Of a stretch of 64,000 bases of DNA, positions 16,346-25,104 are shown piece by piece (positions within the stretch are counted from its first letter, which is position 1; every line of letters starts with the position of its first letter). A program made the position numbers and the translations under genes. Under the pieces are notes generated by a model that saw only the letters and a list, made by a program, of their open reading frames with translations, made no database searches and was not told the DNA's origin. The DNA comes from JAICJC01 sp963709425 (lineage in GTDB: Bacteria > Actinomycetota > Thermoleophilia > Gaiellales > JAICJC01). The stretch is from the NCBI GenBank assembly GCA_963709425.1, contig CAVPWG010000004.1:372001-436000 (forward strand), given 5' to 3'.

Positions 16346-17083
16346 TCAGGAGCGGGCGAGGGCGCGCGGCGTCTCGGTCGCGATCATGTCGGCGCCCGAG
16401 TCGACCGCCCGCGAGAGCCGCTCGCGCCAGCGCGCCGTCGTCGTGTCGAGGGTTCCCACGCTCAGCTTCATGCCGAGGCGGTGGATCAGAGCGGCGTCGA
16501 TGACGCCCTCGTCGAGCATCGCCTCGAATGTCTCCAGGCCCAGGTGCACCTCCCGTGCGCCCGGCACGAGCCGGATGGCATCGACGAGGCGCGGCGCGAG
16601 GCGGTCGGGATCACGGCCCAGGTACATGCCCGGCGCGAACCCCACCCGCAGGTCGGGCGCAACAGCGCGCAGCCGGCGCAGGTTCCAGTCCGCCGAACCG
16701 GTGACGACGATCCTCTGCGCGGCCGGCGCGACCAGGCGGGCGAGCTCCTCGGTTCGCGCCCAGGTGAGCGGAGCCGTGCCGACCAGGCGCAGCTCGACGG
16801 TGGTCGGGCCCGGCACCGCGGCGACGAGCGCGACGATGTCGCGGAGCCGCGGCGGGCGGTCGTGGACGGTGGGCGGCAGGAGGCCGCGGCCGGCGACGAA
16901 GCCCAGGCTCTTCACGACGTGCAGGTCGACGGCGACCCGCGCGACGGGCGCGCGCAGGCACGACTCGAGGGCGGCCAGCGAGTTGGGCGGATCGGAGCCC
17001 CAGCTCGCACGGCGGGCGGTCAGCGGCACGTCGCGGTCGGCGCCTGCGACGACGGAGTCCGGGTGCGGCGAGACCGCCGGCAC
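16346..17083 (-). CDS. Glycerophosphodiester phosphodiesterase-like protein, divergent
   Basis: 245 aa; GTG 17083 is chosen for the GGGGAGG ten bases upstream, inside the cupin 3' end. The overall pattern follows the GDPD TIM barrel (SWGSDPPNSLAALESCL, then AVDLHV, then GADMIATETPRAL near the C-terminus). However, the catalytic HRG is absent, the usual PENS is PPNS, the metal-binding E-x-D is V-x-D and the HD after the second strand is missing. It may be a catalytically dead or repurposed barrel. Operon with the upstream cupin and downstream ligD is likely from spacing. Confidence 0.6.
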   Translation of the reverse strand: MPAVSPHPDSVVAGADRDVPLTARRASWGSDPPNSLAALESCLRAPVARVAVDLHVVKSLGFVAGRGLLPPTVHDRPPRLRDIVALVAAVPGPTTVELRLVGTAPLTWARTEELARLVAPAAQRIVVTGSADWNLRRLRAVAPDLRVGFAPGMYLGRDPDRLAPRLVDAIRLVPGAREVHLGLETFEAMLDEGVIDAALIHRLGMKLSVGTLDTTTARWRERLSRAVDSGADMIATETPRALARS

Positions 17084-17088
17084 GGCGC

Positions 17089-18030
17089 TCAGTCCTCCCC
17101 GTCCCAGTAGTCGAGCTGCTCGATGCGGCCGATGACGCCGAGGCCGCAGAGGAACACCTTCCCGGAGCGCGGGTAGAAGCAGATGTCGTTTGGCACACGC
17201 GTACCGTACGCCAGGTACGTCAGGCCGTCCAGGCCCGCGCGCATCGTATGGGCGACGCCCGTGCCGGGAGGGCGGGCGATCACATGGCCCGCACGGACCG
17301 GGTGGGCGTCGTCGCCGAGCACGAGCTCGCCGCTGCCATCGAGGACGACGAACAGCTCCTCCTCGGCAGAGTGGCAGTGGGGCGCGACGCCGAGCTTGCC
17401 GGGCAGCACGGTCACGAGCTTCAGGCCCGTGCGGACGGAGCCGGCCGCCGTTCCCAGGTCGCGCCGCGAGCGGGCCACGGTCGCACCGTCGCGCGTCTCG
17501 GGCGAGACGTCGTCCGCGTTCACGATGGTGGCGGGACGTGGCGAGGCGGCCGCTGGCCGGTCGGGCGCGCCGGCGGCGGCCTCTCGCTCCCACGGCGACG
17601 GCTCCTCGCCGACGCTCGCCCAGGTGACGCCCACCCAGGCAACGCCGGCCCTGGGGAGCCACGCCCCCATCCCATGGGCCCGCTGGCCGAACGCGAGCAC
17701 GTCGATGCCGTCCGGGCCGGCGTTCAGCGTGTGGAGCTCGCCGGTGCTGACGTGAACGACACAGTCGCCCGGGCCGACCTCGTACGTCGCCGGGTGCCCG
17801 GGGCCCTCGTCCTGCCACGAGAGCCCGGAACCTCCGACGACGTAGAAGATCTCCTCCTCGCCGTGCTCGACGTGAGCCGGCGTGGACCACGCACCGGGCT
17901 CCACCCGGATCCGGCTCACGCCGACGTCTCGGGAGCCCGCCGCCGAGCCCAGATCCCACCACGTCGAGTCGAGGTGGCCGACCGTGCGGCGCCGACCCTC
18001 GACGTCGTCCCAGTGGATCGCGGCCGACAT
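17089..18030 (-). CDS. Double-cupin protein
   Basis: 313 aa from ATG 18030. The N-terminal cupin has TPAHVEHGEEEIFYVVGGSG and a later ELHTLNAG histidine; the C-terminal cupin has APHCHSAEEELFVVLDGSG and GVAHTMRAG. Both modules therefore keep His-x-His/Glu metal sites. Bicupins of this kind are dioxygenases, isomerases or sugar-binding proteins; substrate unknown. Translation probably continues into the GDPD-like gene, whose ribosome site lies inside this 3' end. Confidence 0.75.
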   Translation of the reverse strand: MSAAIHWDDVEGRRRTVGHLDSTWWDLGSAAGSRDVGVSRIRVEPGAWSTPAHVEHGEEEIFYVVGGSGLSWQDEGPGHPATYEVGPGDCVVHVSTGELHTLNAGPDGIDVLAFGQRAHGMGAWLPRAGVAWVGVTWASVGEEPSPWEREAAAGAPDRPAAASPRPATIVNADDVSPETRDGATVARSRRDLGTAAGSVRTGLKLVTVLPGKLGVAPHCHSAEEELFVVLDGSGELVLGDDAHPVRAGHVIARPPGTGVAHTMRAGLDGLTYLAYGTRVPNDICFYPRSGKVFLCGLGVIGRIEQLDYWDGED

Positions 18031-18052
18031 ACTCGCCAGCCTACCCCGTCGC

Positions 18053-18081
18053 GCAAAAACGGTGTCAGGCACCAATTTTGC
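18053..18081. repeat. Dispersed palindromic repeat, copy 3
   Basis: GGTGTC-A-GGCACC (18061-18073) with one wobble pair, flanked by GCAAAA and TTTTGC arms. It lies between the MsrA 3' end and the cupin start, both on the minus strand, so it could terminate MsrA transcripts. The T-tract after the stem resembles a Rho-independent terminator. Confidence 0.6.
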
Positions 18082-18092
18082 ACGGTGCGCGC

Positions 18093-18629
18093 TTAGCCGA
18101 CGAGCCGGCCGATCAAGCCGCCGCGCTTCGCCGGCTCGGCGGCCGGCTCGACCGGGGCGGGCGCATCGACCTTGCAGACCTCGCGGCCGTTCTTCTCGAC
18201 GTAGCGCTGGTGGTAGTCCTCCGCCGGCCAGAAGGTCGCGGCGGGGACGATCTCGGTCACGATCGGCTTGCCGAGATGGGTCTGCGCCGCATCGCGCGAG
18301 GCCTCGGCGGCCTGGCGCTGCTCATCGGAGTGGAAGAAGATCGCGGAGCGATACTGCGAGCCGATGTCCCAGCCCTGCCGGTCGCGCGTCGTCGGGTTGT
18401 GGATGCTCCAGAAGAGCGCGAGCAGCTGCTCATAGGACACCACGTCGGGATCGAAGGTGACCTCGACCGCCTCGGCGTGGCCGGTGCGGCCCGTGCAGAC
18501 CTGCTTGTAGGTCGGGTTCTCGGCCGTGCCGCCGGTGTAGCCGGAAACGGCGTCGCTGACGCCCTCGACCTCGCGGAACGAGTGCTCGATACCCCAGAAG
18601 CAACCTGCGGCGAACGTCGCCTTCTGCAT
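18093..18629 (-). CDS. msrA: Peptide-methionine (S)-S-oxide reductase MsrA
   Basis: 178 aa repair enzyme reducing methionine-S-sulfoxide in proteins. The catalytic motif is AAGCFWGIEH, near residue 10; SGYTGGTAENPTYKQVCTG, GHAEAVEVTFDP and HNPTTRDRQGWDIGSQYRS are family blocks. ATG 18629 is preferred because GAGGAG lies twelve bases upstream; ATGs at 18638 and 18641 are too close to it. The C-terminal tail is Pro/Ala-rich with a resolving-type Cys (REVCKVDAP). No msrB is adjacent. Confidence 0.95.
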   Translation of the reverse strand: MQKATFAAGCFWGIEHSFREVEGVSDAVSGYTGGTAENPTYKQVCTGRTGHAEAVEVTFDPDVVSYEQLLALFWSIHNPTTRDRQGWDIGSQYRSAIFFHSDEQRQAAEASRDAAQTHLGKPIVTEIVPAATFWPAEDYHQRYVEKNGREVCKVDAPAPVEPAAEPAKRGGLIGRLVG

Positions 18630-18684
18630 GAGTCTCATCATCTCCTCGGAAGGGTTTCCTGAATTGTAGATGCCGCCGGGTCGT

Positions 18685-20754
18685 TCAGGCCAGAGCCAGC
18701 GTCGTGGCAGGGCGCTCGCGCAGATGCGGCAGCGGCATGGCCGGGTCCGGCGAGTCGATCTCGCGGGCCAGGCGGTGGCCGTCCCAGATCGCGTCGGCCA
18801 GCAGCCGCGGCGCGACGCAGTCGCCGATCCGGTAGAGCGCGTCGAGGCCGGCGGCGCGGAGCTCGAGAAACAGCCGCTCGTCCGAGACCCGCTGGGTGAC
18901 GAGGACGACGGCGTCGCTCTCGAGCTCGAACGGATCGCCGAGCGCCGTCTCGCCGCGAACGCCGCCAGGCTCGATGGCCGATACGGTGCACTCCGCCCGC
19001 AGGCCGATCCCCATGTCGTGCAGGTGCCGGCGCAGGAGCGGGCCCTCGAGCGTCTCGTCACAGAACGGCGCGACCTTCTCGCACGACGTCACGAGCCACA
19101 CCGTGTGGCCCTCGCCGGCCAGAAGCTCCGCCATCCCCGCCCCCATGAAGTAGCCCTCGCAGTCGTAGACGACCACGCGCGACCCGGGTGGCGGCCGCTC
19201 GCCGGCGAGCATGACCTGCTCGGGCGTGAGGACGTGGGCGAGCGAGGCGTCGGCGCCCGCGATCGGGCCGCGGGTGACACCGTTCAGGCCGTCGGTGGCC
19301 CAGGGCGCTCCCGTCGCGACCACCACGATGTCGGCGTCGCCCGCCCGCACGGCGGCGGCATCCATCCGCGCCCCGGTCTCGATCTCGACGTTCGGGAGCT
19401 GGACGAGCTGGCCCAGCCGCCATTCCCGGAGCCTCCCCCACTCCGCGAGGCCCGGCAGCTGCGGGATCCAGCGCGTGATGCCGCCCACCTCGGCGGCGGC
19501 GTCGACCAGCCGCACCCTGCGCATCCCCCGCCGGCCGAGGACGATCGCGCACTCCATCCCCGCCGGCCCGGCACCGACGACGAGCACCTCGGAGTCGGCG
19601 TTGGCCGCGCGGTCGAAGCGCTCGGGGTGCCAGCCGCGTCGGTGCTCCTCGCCCGCGGTCGCGTTCTGCGTGCACGCGATGTGGCGGCGGTTGTCGCCCT
19701 TCGAGATGCACATGTTGCAGCCGATGCAGGCCCGGATGTCGTCGGGGCGGCCCTCGTCGATCTTCCGCGGCAGCCACGGGTCGGCGATGTTGGGGCGGGC
19801 GGCGCCGATCAGGTCCCACGCACCCGACTCGACGATCGCGAGCATCCGGTCGGGCGTCGTCAGGCGGCCGACGCCGACGATCGGCTTGGCCGTCGCCTGG
19901 CGCACCTTCCCGGTCCACTCGAACTGCCAGCCCTCGGCGAAGAAGCGCGACGCGCCAGAGTCCTTCGACCACTCCTCGATCGAGCCGATGTGAACGTCCC
20001 ACAGGTCGACGAGGTGGTCGGCGAGACGTACGAACTCCAGGCCCTCGGCGAGCTCGATCCCGGCGCCGCCGACCGCCGACACGGCGACCCGGCATGCGAT
20101 CGCGCAGTCCGCGCCCACGGCCTCGCGCACCGCCGCGAGCGTCTCGACCCACATCCGCGCGCGGTTCTCGAGCGACCCGCCGTACTCGTCGTCGCGCTGG
20201 TTGTAGAACGGCGAGAGCATCTGCCCGAGCAGGTAGGAGTGCCCGCCGTAGACGTAGATGATGTCGAAGCCGGCGTCGCGCGAGCGGATCGCGGCCGTCA
20301 CGAAGTCGGCGACGATCCGGTCGATGTCCCACCGCTCCATGCGCTTCGGCGTGATGTTCGAGAAGTCGCTCGCGATCTGCGACGGCGCCGGCGGCGGGAG
20401 GCGGGTCTCGCAGTTCTCGCCGTGCGCGCCTGAGTGCGAGAGCTCGATCCCCGCCAGCGACCCGTGTTTGTGCGCCTCCTCGGGAACGAGCGCCATGTGG
20501 GCGAGGTCGTGGTCGTCCCACATCCGCGCGGAGATGAACGGCGTCTCGTCGGCGTCAAGCGAGACGGTGCAGTACTCGGTGCAGACCGCCGCCCAGCCGC
20601 CCTCGGCTTTTACGGCCCGGTGGGCCGCCTGCGACCACGGCTTTTCGACGCCGAAGCCCGTGCAGTGCGGCACCTGGTAGAACCGGTTTCGCAGCGTCTT
20701 CGGACCGATCTCGACCGGCTCGAAGAGGATGTCGTAGCGCGGGTCACGCGGCAT
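18685..20754 (-). CDS. Trimethylamine/dimethylamine dehydrogenase-type flavoprotein
   Basis: 689 aa, three parts: an FMN TIM barrel, a [4Fe-4S] segment, and an FAD/NAD-type domain. It opens RDPRYDILFEPVEIGPKTLR then NRFYQVPHC, which closely matches Methylophilus trimethylamine dehydrogenase from memory; Cys31 aligns with the Cys that binds FMN covalently, and TEYC keeps the Tyr of the aromatic substrate bowl that dimethylamine dehydrogenase lacks. Cluster ligands are CIGCNMC and HIACTQN (CxxCxxC-x11-C). TMADH gives formaldehyde and dimethylamine and reduces ETF, which is encoded at 50-52 kb. The exact amine is not certain, since secondary- and histamine-type relatives exist. Confidence 0.85.
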   Translation of the reverse strand: MPRDPRYDILFEPVEIGPKTLRNRFYQVPHCTGFGVEKPWSQAAHRAVKAEGGWAAVCTEYCTVSLDADETPFISARMWDDHDLAHMALVPEEAHKHGSLAGIELSHSGAHGENCETRLPPPAPSQIASDFSNITPKRMERWDIDRIVADFVTAAIRSRDAGFDIIYVYGGHSYLLGQMLSPFYNQRDDEYGGSLENRARMWVETLAAVREAVGADCAIACRVAVSAVGGAGIELAEGLEFVRLADHLVDLWDVHIGSIEEWSKDSGASRFFAEGWQFEWTGKVRQATAKPIVGVGRLTTPDRMLAIVESGAWDLIGAARPNIADPWLPRKIDEGRPDDIRACIGCNMCISKGDNRRHIACTQNATAGEEHRRGWHPERFDRAANADSEVLVVGAGPAGMECAIVLGRRGMRRVRLVDAAAEVGGITRWIPQLPGLAEWGRLREWRLGQLVQLPNVEIETGARMDAAAVRAGDADIVVVATGAPWATDGLNGVTRGPIAGADASLAHVLTPEQVMLAGERPPPGSRVVVYDCEGYFMGAGMAELLAGEGHTVWLVTSCEKVAPFCDETLEGPLLRRHLHDMGIGLRAECTVSAIEPGGVRGETALGDPFELESDAVVLVTQRVSDERLFLELRAAGLDALYRIGDCVAPRLLADAIWDGHRLAREIDSPDPAMPLPHLRERPATTLALA

Positions 20755-20808
20755 GGGCCGCCGACTCTACCCTGGCCTCCGCGGCGACCGCCGGTACCAT
20801 CCGGCGGG

Positions 20809-21870
20809 ATGGCGGTCGCCCCTGACCTGATCGTCGACGTCTCCGGCTCGGGCCGCGAGCGCGGCCGGGCACACGGCGAAGCGCTCCGCGAGCGGATCGG
20901 CGCAGGCCTCGAGCGGTGGGACGCCGACGTGGCCGAGCGGATGGGCATCCCGCCGGCCGCGCACGTCGCCGGGCTGCTCGAGGCGACGCGATTCCTGCCG
21001 GCGATCGAGGCGACCACGCCCGAGCTGCTGGAGGAGGTGCGGGGCATCGCCGACGGCGCCGGGGTGTCGTTCGAGCGCATCCTCGCCTTCAACCTCATGG
21101 ACGAGGAGTGGTGGTACTCGCAGGCCCGCGGCCACCGGCACGCGTGCAGCCTGGTCGCGGTCCCCGCCGACGAGGGTCGCGGGGCGCTGCTGGCCCAGAA
21201 CATGGACCTTCCCGAGGTGATGGACGGCGGCCAGACCATCCTCCGCTCGACGGCGGCGGACGGAGGCGAGACGGTCGTCCTCACCGCCGCCGGGATGATC
21301 GGCCTGACCGGCTGCAACTCGGACGGCCTCGGCGTGTGCGTGAACACGCTCTCGATGCTGAACCACTCCGCGGACGGGCTCCCGGTCGCGTTCGTGCTGC
21401 GCGGCCTCCTCGAGCGCCGGTCCCTGGCCGGGGGCGAGGCCTTCCTGCGCGCCGTCCCGCATGCCTCGGGCCAGCACTATGCGATCGCGGGCCACGGCGA
21501 GGTTGCCGGCTTCGAGTGCTCGGCGGGCGGGATCGTGGCGTCTGACGGCGGCGACGGCCGGTTCTGGCACACGAACCACCCGCTCGCGAGCCGCGACCTC
21601 GATCCGGCCGACGACGATCCGGCGGGGTCGGCCGACTCGCACAAGCGACTCGCCCGCCTGGCCGAGACCGGACCCGAGATCGAGTCGGCGGACGACTGCC
21701 AGCAGCTCCTGGCCGACAAGCGGGCACCATTGTGCGTGGCTCCCGAGTCGGAGCGCAACTGGCTCACGTTCGGGTCGATCGCGATGGAGCTGTTGTCGCC
21801 GCCCGTGGTGCGGATCGCACCGGGCCCGCCCGACCGCACGCCGTGGATCGACGCCTCGCCGGCGCTCTAG
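20809..21870 (+). CDS. C45 family hydrolase (acyl-CoA:6-APA acyltransferase-like, Ntn fold)
   Basis: 353 aa from ATG 20809. The family pattern is SGSGRERGRAHGEALRERI near the start, GIADGAGVSFERILAFNLMDE, then HACSLVAV, where the Cys would be the autocatalytic N-terminal nucleophile. LLAQNMDLPE and IGLTGCNSDGLGVCVNTL are further family blocks, and HKRLARLAETGP lies toward the end. The class cleaves linear amide bonds (penicillin acylase-type, ceramidase-like). It is divergent from the TMADH-like gene by 54 bases, so a shared regulator is possible. Substrate unknown. Confidence 0.75.
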   Translation: MAVAPDLIVDVSGSGRERGRAHGEALRERIGAGLERWDADVAERMGIPPAAHVAGLLEATRFLPAIEATTPELLEEVRGIADGAGVSFERILAFNLMDEEWWYSQARGHRHACSLVAVPADEGRGALLAQNMDLPEVMDGGQTILRSTAADGGETVVLTAAGMIGLTGCNSDGLGVCVNTLSMLNHSADGLPVAFVLRGLLERRSLAGGEAFLRAVPHASGQHYAIAGHGEVAGFECSAGGIVASDGGDGRFWHTNHPLASRDLDPADDDPAGSADSHKRLARLAETGPEIESADDCQQLLADKRAPLCVAPESERNWLTFGSIAMELLSPPVVRIAPGPPDRTPWIDASPAL

Positions 21871-21939
21871 CGAACACGCGCCGCCGGCGAACCGCCGCCA
21901 AGTCGTCCCGAACCCGCACACTCGCCCGACACAGGTATC

Positions 21940-21957
21940 ACGGGGTCTGACCCCCGT
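21940..21957. repeat. Dispersed palindromic repeat, copy 4
   Basis: ACGGGGTC-T-GACCCCCGT, an inverted repeat with one extra C, between convergent genes. The core is the same as copy 5 near 48028. A few bases on, the sequence GGAATTGGTGCGGG could extend a degenerate outer structure. Confidence 0.55.
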
Positions 21958-21990
21958 TCGTGCCAATGTCGGAATTGGTGCGGGTTTGCG

Positions 21991-22782
21991 CTAGCTCGCG
22001 GAGATTCGTTGCGAAGTTCCGGGCGAAGCGGCGCCGGCCCGGCCGGCCTCGGCGTGGGCGCGGGCGGCGGCGACCAGATCCTCGAACGGACGCAGGAAGC
22101 GCTCGTCGCCGCGCCACATCAGCTCGTTGTGCCACTGCGTGCCGGCGGCGAAGCCCTTGCCGTCGGCCCGCTCGAGCGTCTCGATCACGCCGTCGGCGGC
22201 GTGCACCGTCGCGCGCAGCCGGCTCCCCGGGTCGCTCACGCACTGGTGGTGGAACGAGTTCACACGGGCCGGCCCGCCGTCGAACCAGCGCTCGGCGCCC
22301 GAGCCGGCCGCGACCTCGACGTCGTGCCAGTGGTCGCCCGGCGGCGCGAGCGCCAGGTCGACCCACGGCTGCCGGTGGCGCAGGGCGTTGGGATGGATCG
22401 TCTCGACGTCCTGCACGAGCGACCCGCCGTCGGCGACCGCCAGCACCTGGATGCCGCGGCAGATTCCGAGCACGGGCATCCCTCGGTCGAGCGCGCGCCG
22501 CACGAGCTCGATCTCGAACTCGTCCTGCTCCGGCCGAAACGTCTTCGTGAGCGGGTGGCGATCGTGGCCGTAGCGGGCGGGGTCGACGTCGGCGCCGCCG
22601 CACAGCTCGACGCCGTCGATGATGTCGAGCAGGTGGTCGATGCGATCGGACGGCGTCGACCGGGGGAGCGCGAGGGTCGTCGCGCCGAACCGCTCGAGCG
22701 GGAGGCGCAGGCCCGGCTCGACGTCGCGTAGCATCGGATCCTCGATCTCGATCGTATAACCGATGACGGGCCCGTTTCTCAT
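21991..22782 (-). CDS. Class I glutamine amidotransferase, PuuD/gamma-glutamyl-GABA hydrolase-like
   Basis: 263 aa from ATG 22782 (MRNGPVIGYTIEIEDPM); ATG 22800 would add six residues. The catalytic triad is readable: GICRGIQVL (Cys nucleophile), NSFHHQC region, and GTQWHNE, where most members have QWHPE, so the His and Glu are kept but the Pro is Asn. Relatives hydrolyse gamma-glutamyl-GABA in putrescine breakdown, or gamma-glutamylated amines. It is divergent from the molybdenum hydroxylase operon across a 42-base AT-rich gap (TATTCATAAG), suggesting joint control. Confidence 0.8.
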   Translation of the reverse strand: MRNGPVIGYTIEIEDPMLRDVEPGLRLPLERFGATTLALPRSTPSDRIDHLLDIIDGVELCGGADVDPARYGHDRHPLTKTFRPEQDEFEIELVRRALDRGMPVLGICRGIQVLAVADGGSLVQDVETIHPNALRHRQPWVDLALAPPGDHWHDVEVAAGSGAERWFDGGPARVNSFHHQCVSDPGSRLRATVHAADGVIETLERADGKGFAAGTQWHNELMWRGDERFLRPFEDLVAAARAHAEAGRAGAASPGTSQRISAS

Positions 22783-22824
22783 AAGGTATTCATAAGGCAT
22801 CCCCGACCTCGGAGGCGAGGCCAA

Positions 22825-25104
22825 GTGGCGACAGCGGACATGACGACGTTCATCCGGCCCGACGGACAGGACAAGGTGACGGGCCTCGGCCGCTACACCG
22901 CCGACCTCACCATGACCGGGATGCTGCACGCATGCTTCCGCTACGCCGACCACGCCCACGCCCGGATCCGCTCGATCGACACGTCGCGCGCGCGGGCGCT
23001 GCCGGGCGTCTTCTGCGTCATCACCCAGGACGACGTGCCCGACGTCCGCTACGGCGCCTTCGTGGAGGACCGCACCCTGTTCGCGCGGGACGTCGTCCGG
23101 TACGAGGGCGAGGTCGTCGCTGCTGTGGCGGCAACGACGCCCGAGATCGCCGGCGAGGCTGCCGCGCTGATCGACGTCGACTACGAGCCGCTGCCGGTGG
23201 TGAGCGACGTCGAGGCCGCCCTGACCGACGGCGCGACGCTCGTCCACGAAGGCTGGTCGGGCTACTCGGCCTCCGACGACGTCGTCCGGAAGGACAACGA
23301 CGCATCGCGTTCGACGATCGTGAAGGGCGATGTCGACGCGGCACTGGCCTCGGCCGACGAGGTCGTGAAGGAGCGCTACGTCGCCGACATGTCCCACGCC
23401 GTGCCGATCGAGCCGCACGCGGCGATCGCCCAGTGGCAGGGCGACAAGGTCACCGTCTGGTCGTCGACGCAGGTGCCGTACATCGCCCGCTCGGGCGTCG
23501 CGACGACCCTCGAGCTGCCCGAGAGCCACGTCCGCATCATCGTCCCGCACCTCGGCGGCGGGTTCGGCGGCAAATGCGAGTTCCACTACGAGGCGCACGT
23601 GGCCGCCCTCGCCCGCGCCACCGACCGCCCGGTCAGGCTCGTCTTCTCCCGGAGCGAGGAGTTCATCGCCCCCGACCACCGCCGCGAGGGTCAGGTCATC
23701 GAGCTCGAGACCGGCGTCATGCGCGACGGCACGCTCGTCGCCCGGCGCGGCCGGCTGATCCTCGACAACGGCGCCTACAGCGCCGACGCCCCCTTCTTCC
23801 CGCAGCTCGCGGCGATGCACGCGGTCGGCCCGTACCGCATCCCCAACGTGTCCGTCGATGCCAGCCTGGCGTACACGAACACGACGCCGTCGGGCTCTGT
23901 GCGCGCGCCCACGGCCCCGCAGGCATGCTGGGCCGTCGAGCAGCACATGGACTCCGTCGCCGCGGCGATCGGCATGGACGCGGTCGAGCTGCGCCGCAAG
24001 AACATCCTGAAGGAGGGCGACACGACCGCCACGAACCAGGTGCTCGAGCCGATCGGTGCCGCCGAGACGCTGGAGCGAGCGGTCGAGCTGATCGGGTACG
24101 GCAAGGACCTGCCCGAGGACGAGGCGATCGGCGTCGGCTGCGGCTGGTGGCCGTCGTTCGGCGGGCCGTCGGGCGCGTACGTGAAGCTGAACGGCGACGG
24201 CTCGGGCACGATCATCACCGGCGCGCAGGAGTGCGGGACAGGCGCCGTGATGGCGCTGCCGCTGCTCGTCGCGGAGGAGCTCGGCATGCGGCCGGACGAC
24301 TTCTCGATCCTCGCCCAGGACACCGACGCCGGCCCGTGGGACGCCGGGGCGTCCGGCTCGCAGACGACTTTCAACAACGGCCGAGCGGTCATCGAGGCGG
24401 CGCGCGAGGTGCGCGCGCAGCTGCTCGAGCTGGCCGAGGAGGAGCTCGAGGCGAGCCGCGAGGACATCGAGCTCGTCGACGGGGTGGCCCGCGTGAAGGG
24501 CTCGCCCACGAAGTCGGTCCCGATCACCACGCTCGCCGAGACGGCCCAGGGGGACAAGCTGCTTCTCGGCAAGGGCTCCGGCTCGCCGCCGCCGACGCCC
24601 GACGTCGACGCCTCCGGCTGCACCGGGCGGCTGGGGATGGAGACGTTCGCCGCGCCGACGTTCATCACCCACGCGGTCCGCGTACGAGTCGATCGCGAGA
24701 CCGGCGTGTGCCGCGTGCTCGAGGTGGCCGCGTCGCACGACTGCGGCGTCATCCTGAACCCGGTCGGAGCCGAGGGCCAGGTCGAGGGCGGCGTCGTCAT
24801 GGGCATCGGGATGGCAACGCTCGAGGGCTCGATCGTCGGCGAGGACGGCCGGCAGAAGAACCCGCACCTGCTCGACTACAAGCTGCAGACGGCGGCCGAC
24901 GCGCCGCCGATCTCGATCGCGTTCGTCGACGCGCCCAGCCCGTACGGCGGCCCGAAGGGCTCGAAGGGGACCGGCGAGCCGCCGTGCGTCCCGACTCCCG
25001 GCGCGATCGGCAACGCAATCGCCCAGGTGACCGGCGCCCGCGTACATCAGCTGCCGATGACGCCCGAGCGGGTGTGGGCGGCGGCGCACCGGGTGGACGC
25101 ATGA
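22825..25104 (+). CDS. Molybdenum hydroxylase large subunit (xanthine dehydrogenase family, not CO dehydrogenase)
   Basis: 759 aa Mo-pterin subunit from GTG 22825, with GGAGGCGAGG upstream as ribosome site. Cofactor motifs include PHLGGGFGGKCEFHYEAH, TGAQECGTGAVMALPL and GSKGTGEPPCVPTPGAIGNA (the Glu in GTGE is the catalytic base). At the active-site loop it reads GSVRAPTAPQACWAVE: the Arg of xanthine-dehydrogenase GAFRGFG is kept, while the CODH AYxCSFR and form II AYRGAGR motifs are absent. It therefore hydroxylates some heterocycle or aldehyde. It overlaps the next gene at ATGA. The L-M-S order also differs from the cox operon in this window. Confidence 0.85.
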   Translation: MATADMTTFIRPDGQDKVTGLGRYTADLTMTGMLHACFRYADHAHARIRSIDTSRARALPGVFCVITQDDVPDVRYGAFVEDRTLFARDVVRYEGEVVAAVAATTPEIAGEAAALIDVDYEPLPVVSDVEAALTDGATLVHEGWSGYSASDDVVRKDNDASRSTIVKGDVDAALASADEVVKERYVADMSHAVPIEPHAAIAQWQGDKVTVWSSTQVPYIARSGVATTLELPESHVRIIVPHLGGGFGGKCEFHYEAHVAALARATDRPVRLVFSRSEEFIAPDHRREGQVIELETGVMRDGTLVARRGRLILDNGAYSADAPFFPQLAAMHAVGPYRIPNVSVDASLAYTNTTPSGSVRAPTAPQACWAVEQHMDSVAAAIGMDAVELRRKNILKEGDTTATNQVLEPIGAAETLERAVELIGYGKDLPEDEAIGVGCGWWPSFGGPSGAYVKLNGDGSGTIITGAQECGTGAVMALPLLVAEELGMRPDDFSILAQDTDAGPWDAGASGSQTTFNNGRAVIEAAREVRAQLLELAEEELEASREDIELVDGVARVKGSPTKSVPITTLAETAQGDKLLLGKGSGSPPPTPDVDASGCTGRLGMETFAAPTFITHAVRVRVDRETGVCRVLEVAASHDCGVILNPVGAEGQVEGGVVMGIGMATLEGSIVGEDGRQKNPHLLDYKLQTAADAPPISIAFVDAPSPYGGPKGSKGTGEPPCVPTPGAIGNAIAQVTGARVHQLPMTPERVWAAAHRVDA

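Noticed and set aside
13872..17135. A very long plus-strand open frame antisense to ligD and the GDPD-like gene
   Set aside because: Its product is low-complexity Arg/Gly/Val-rich with no family pattern, while the minus strand encodes clear LigD motifs. High GC content keeps the antisense frame open.
21991..25089. A 1000-codon minus-strand frame antisense to the Mo-hydroxylase large subunit
   Set aside because: Only its last 263 codons, a glutamine amidotransferase, are real; the rest mirrors the plus-strand enzyme.
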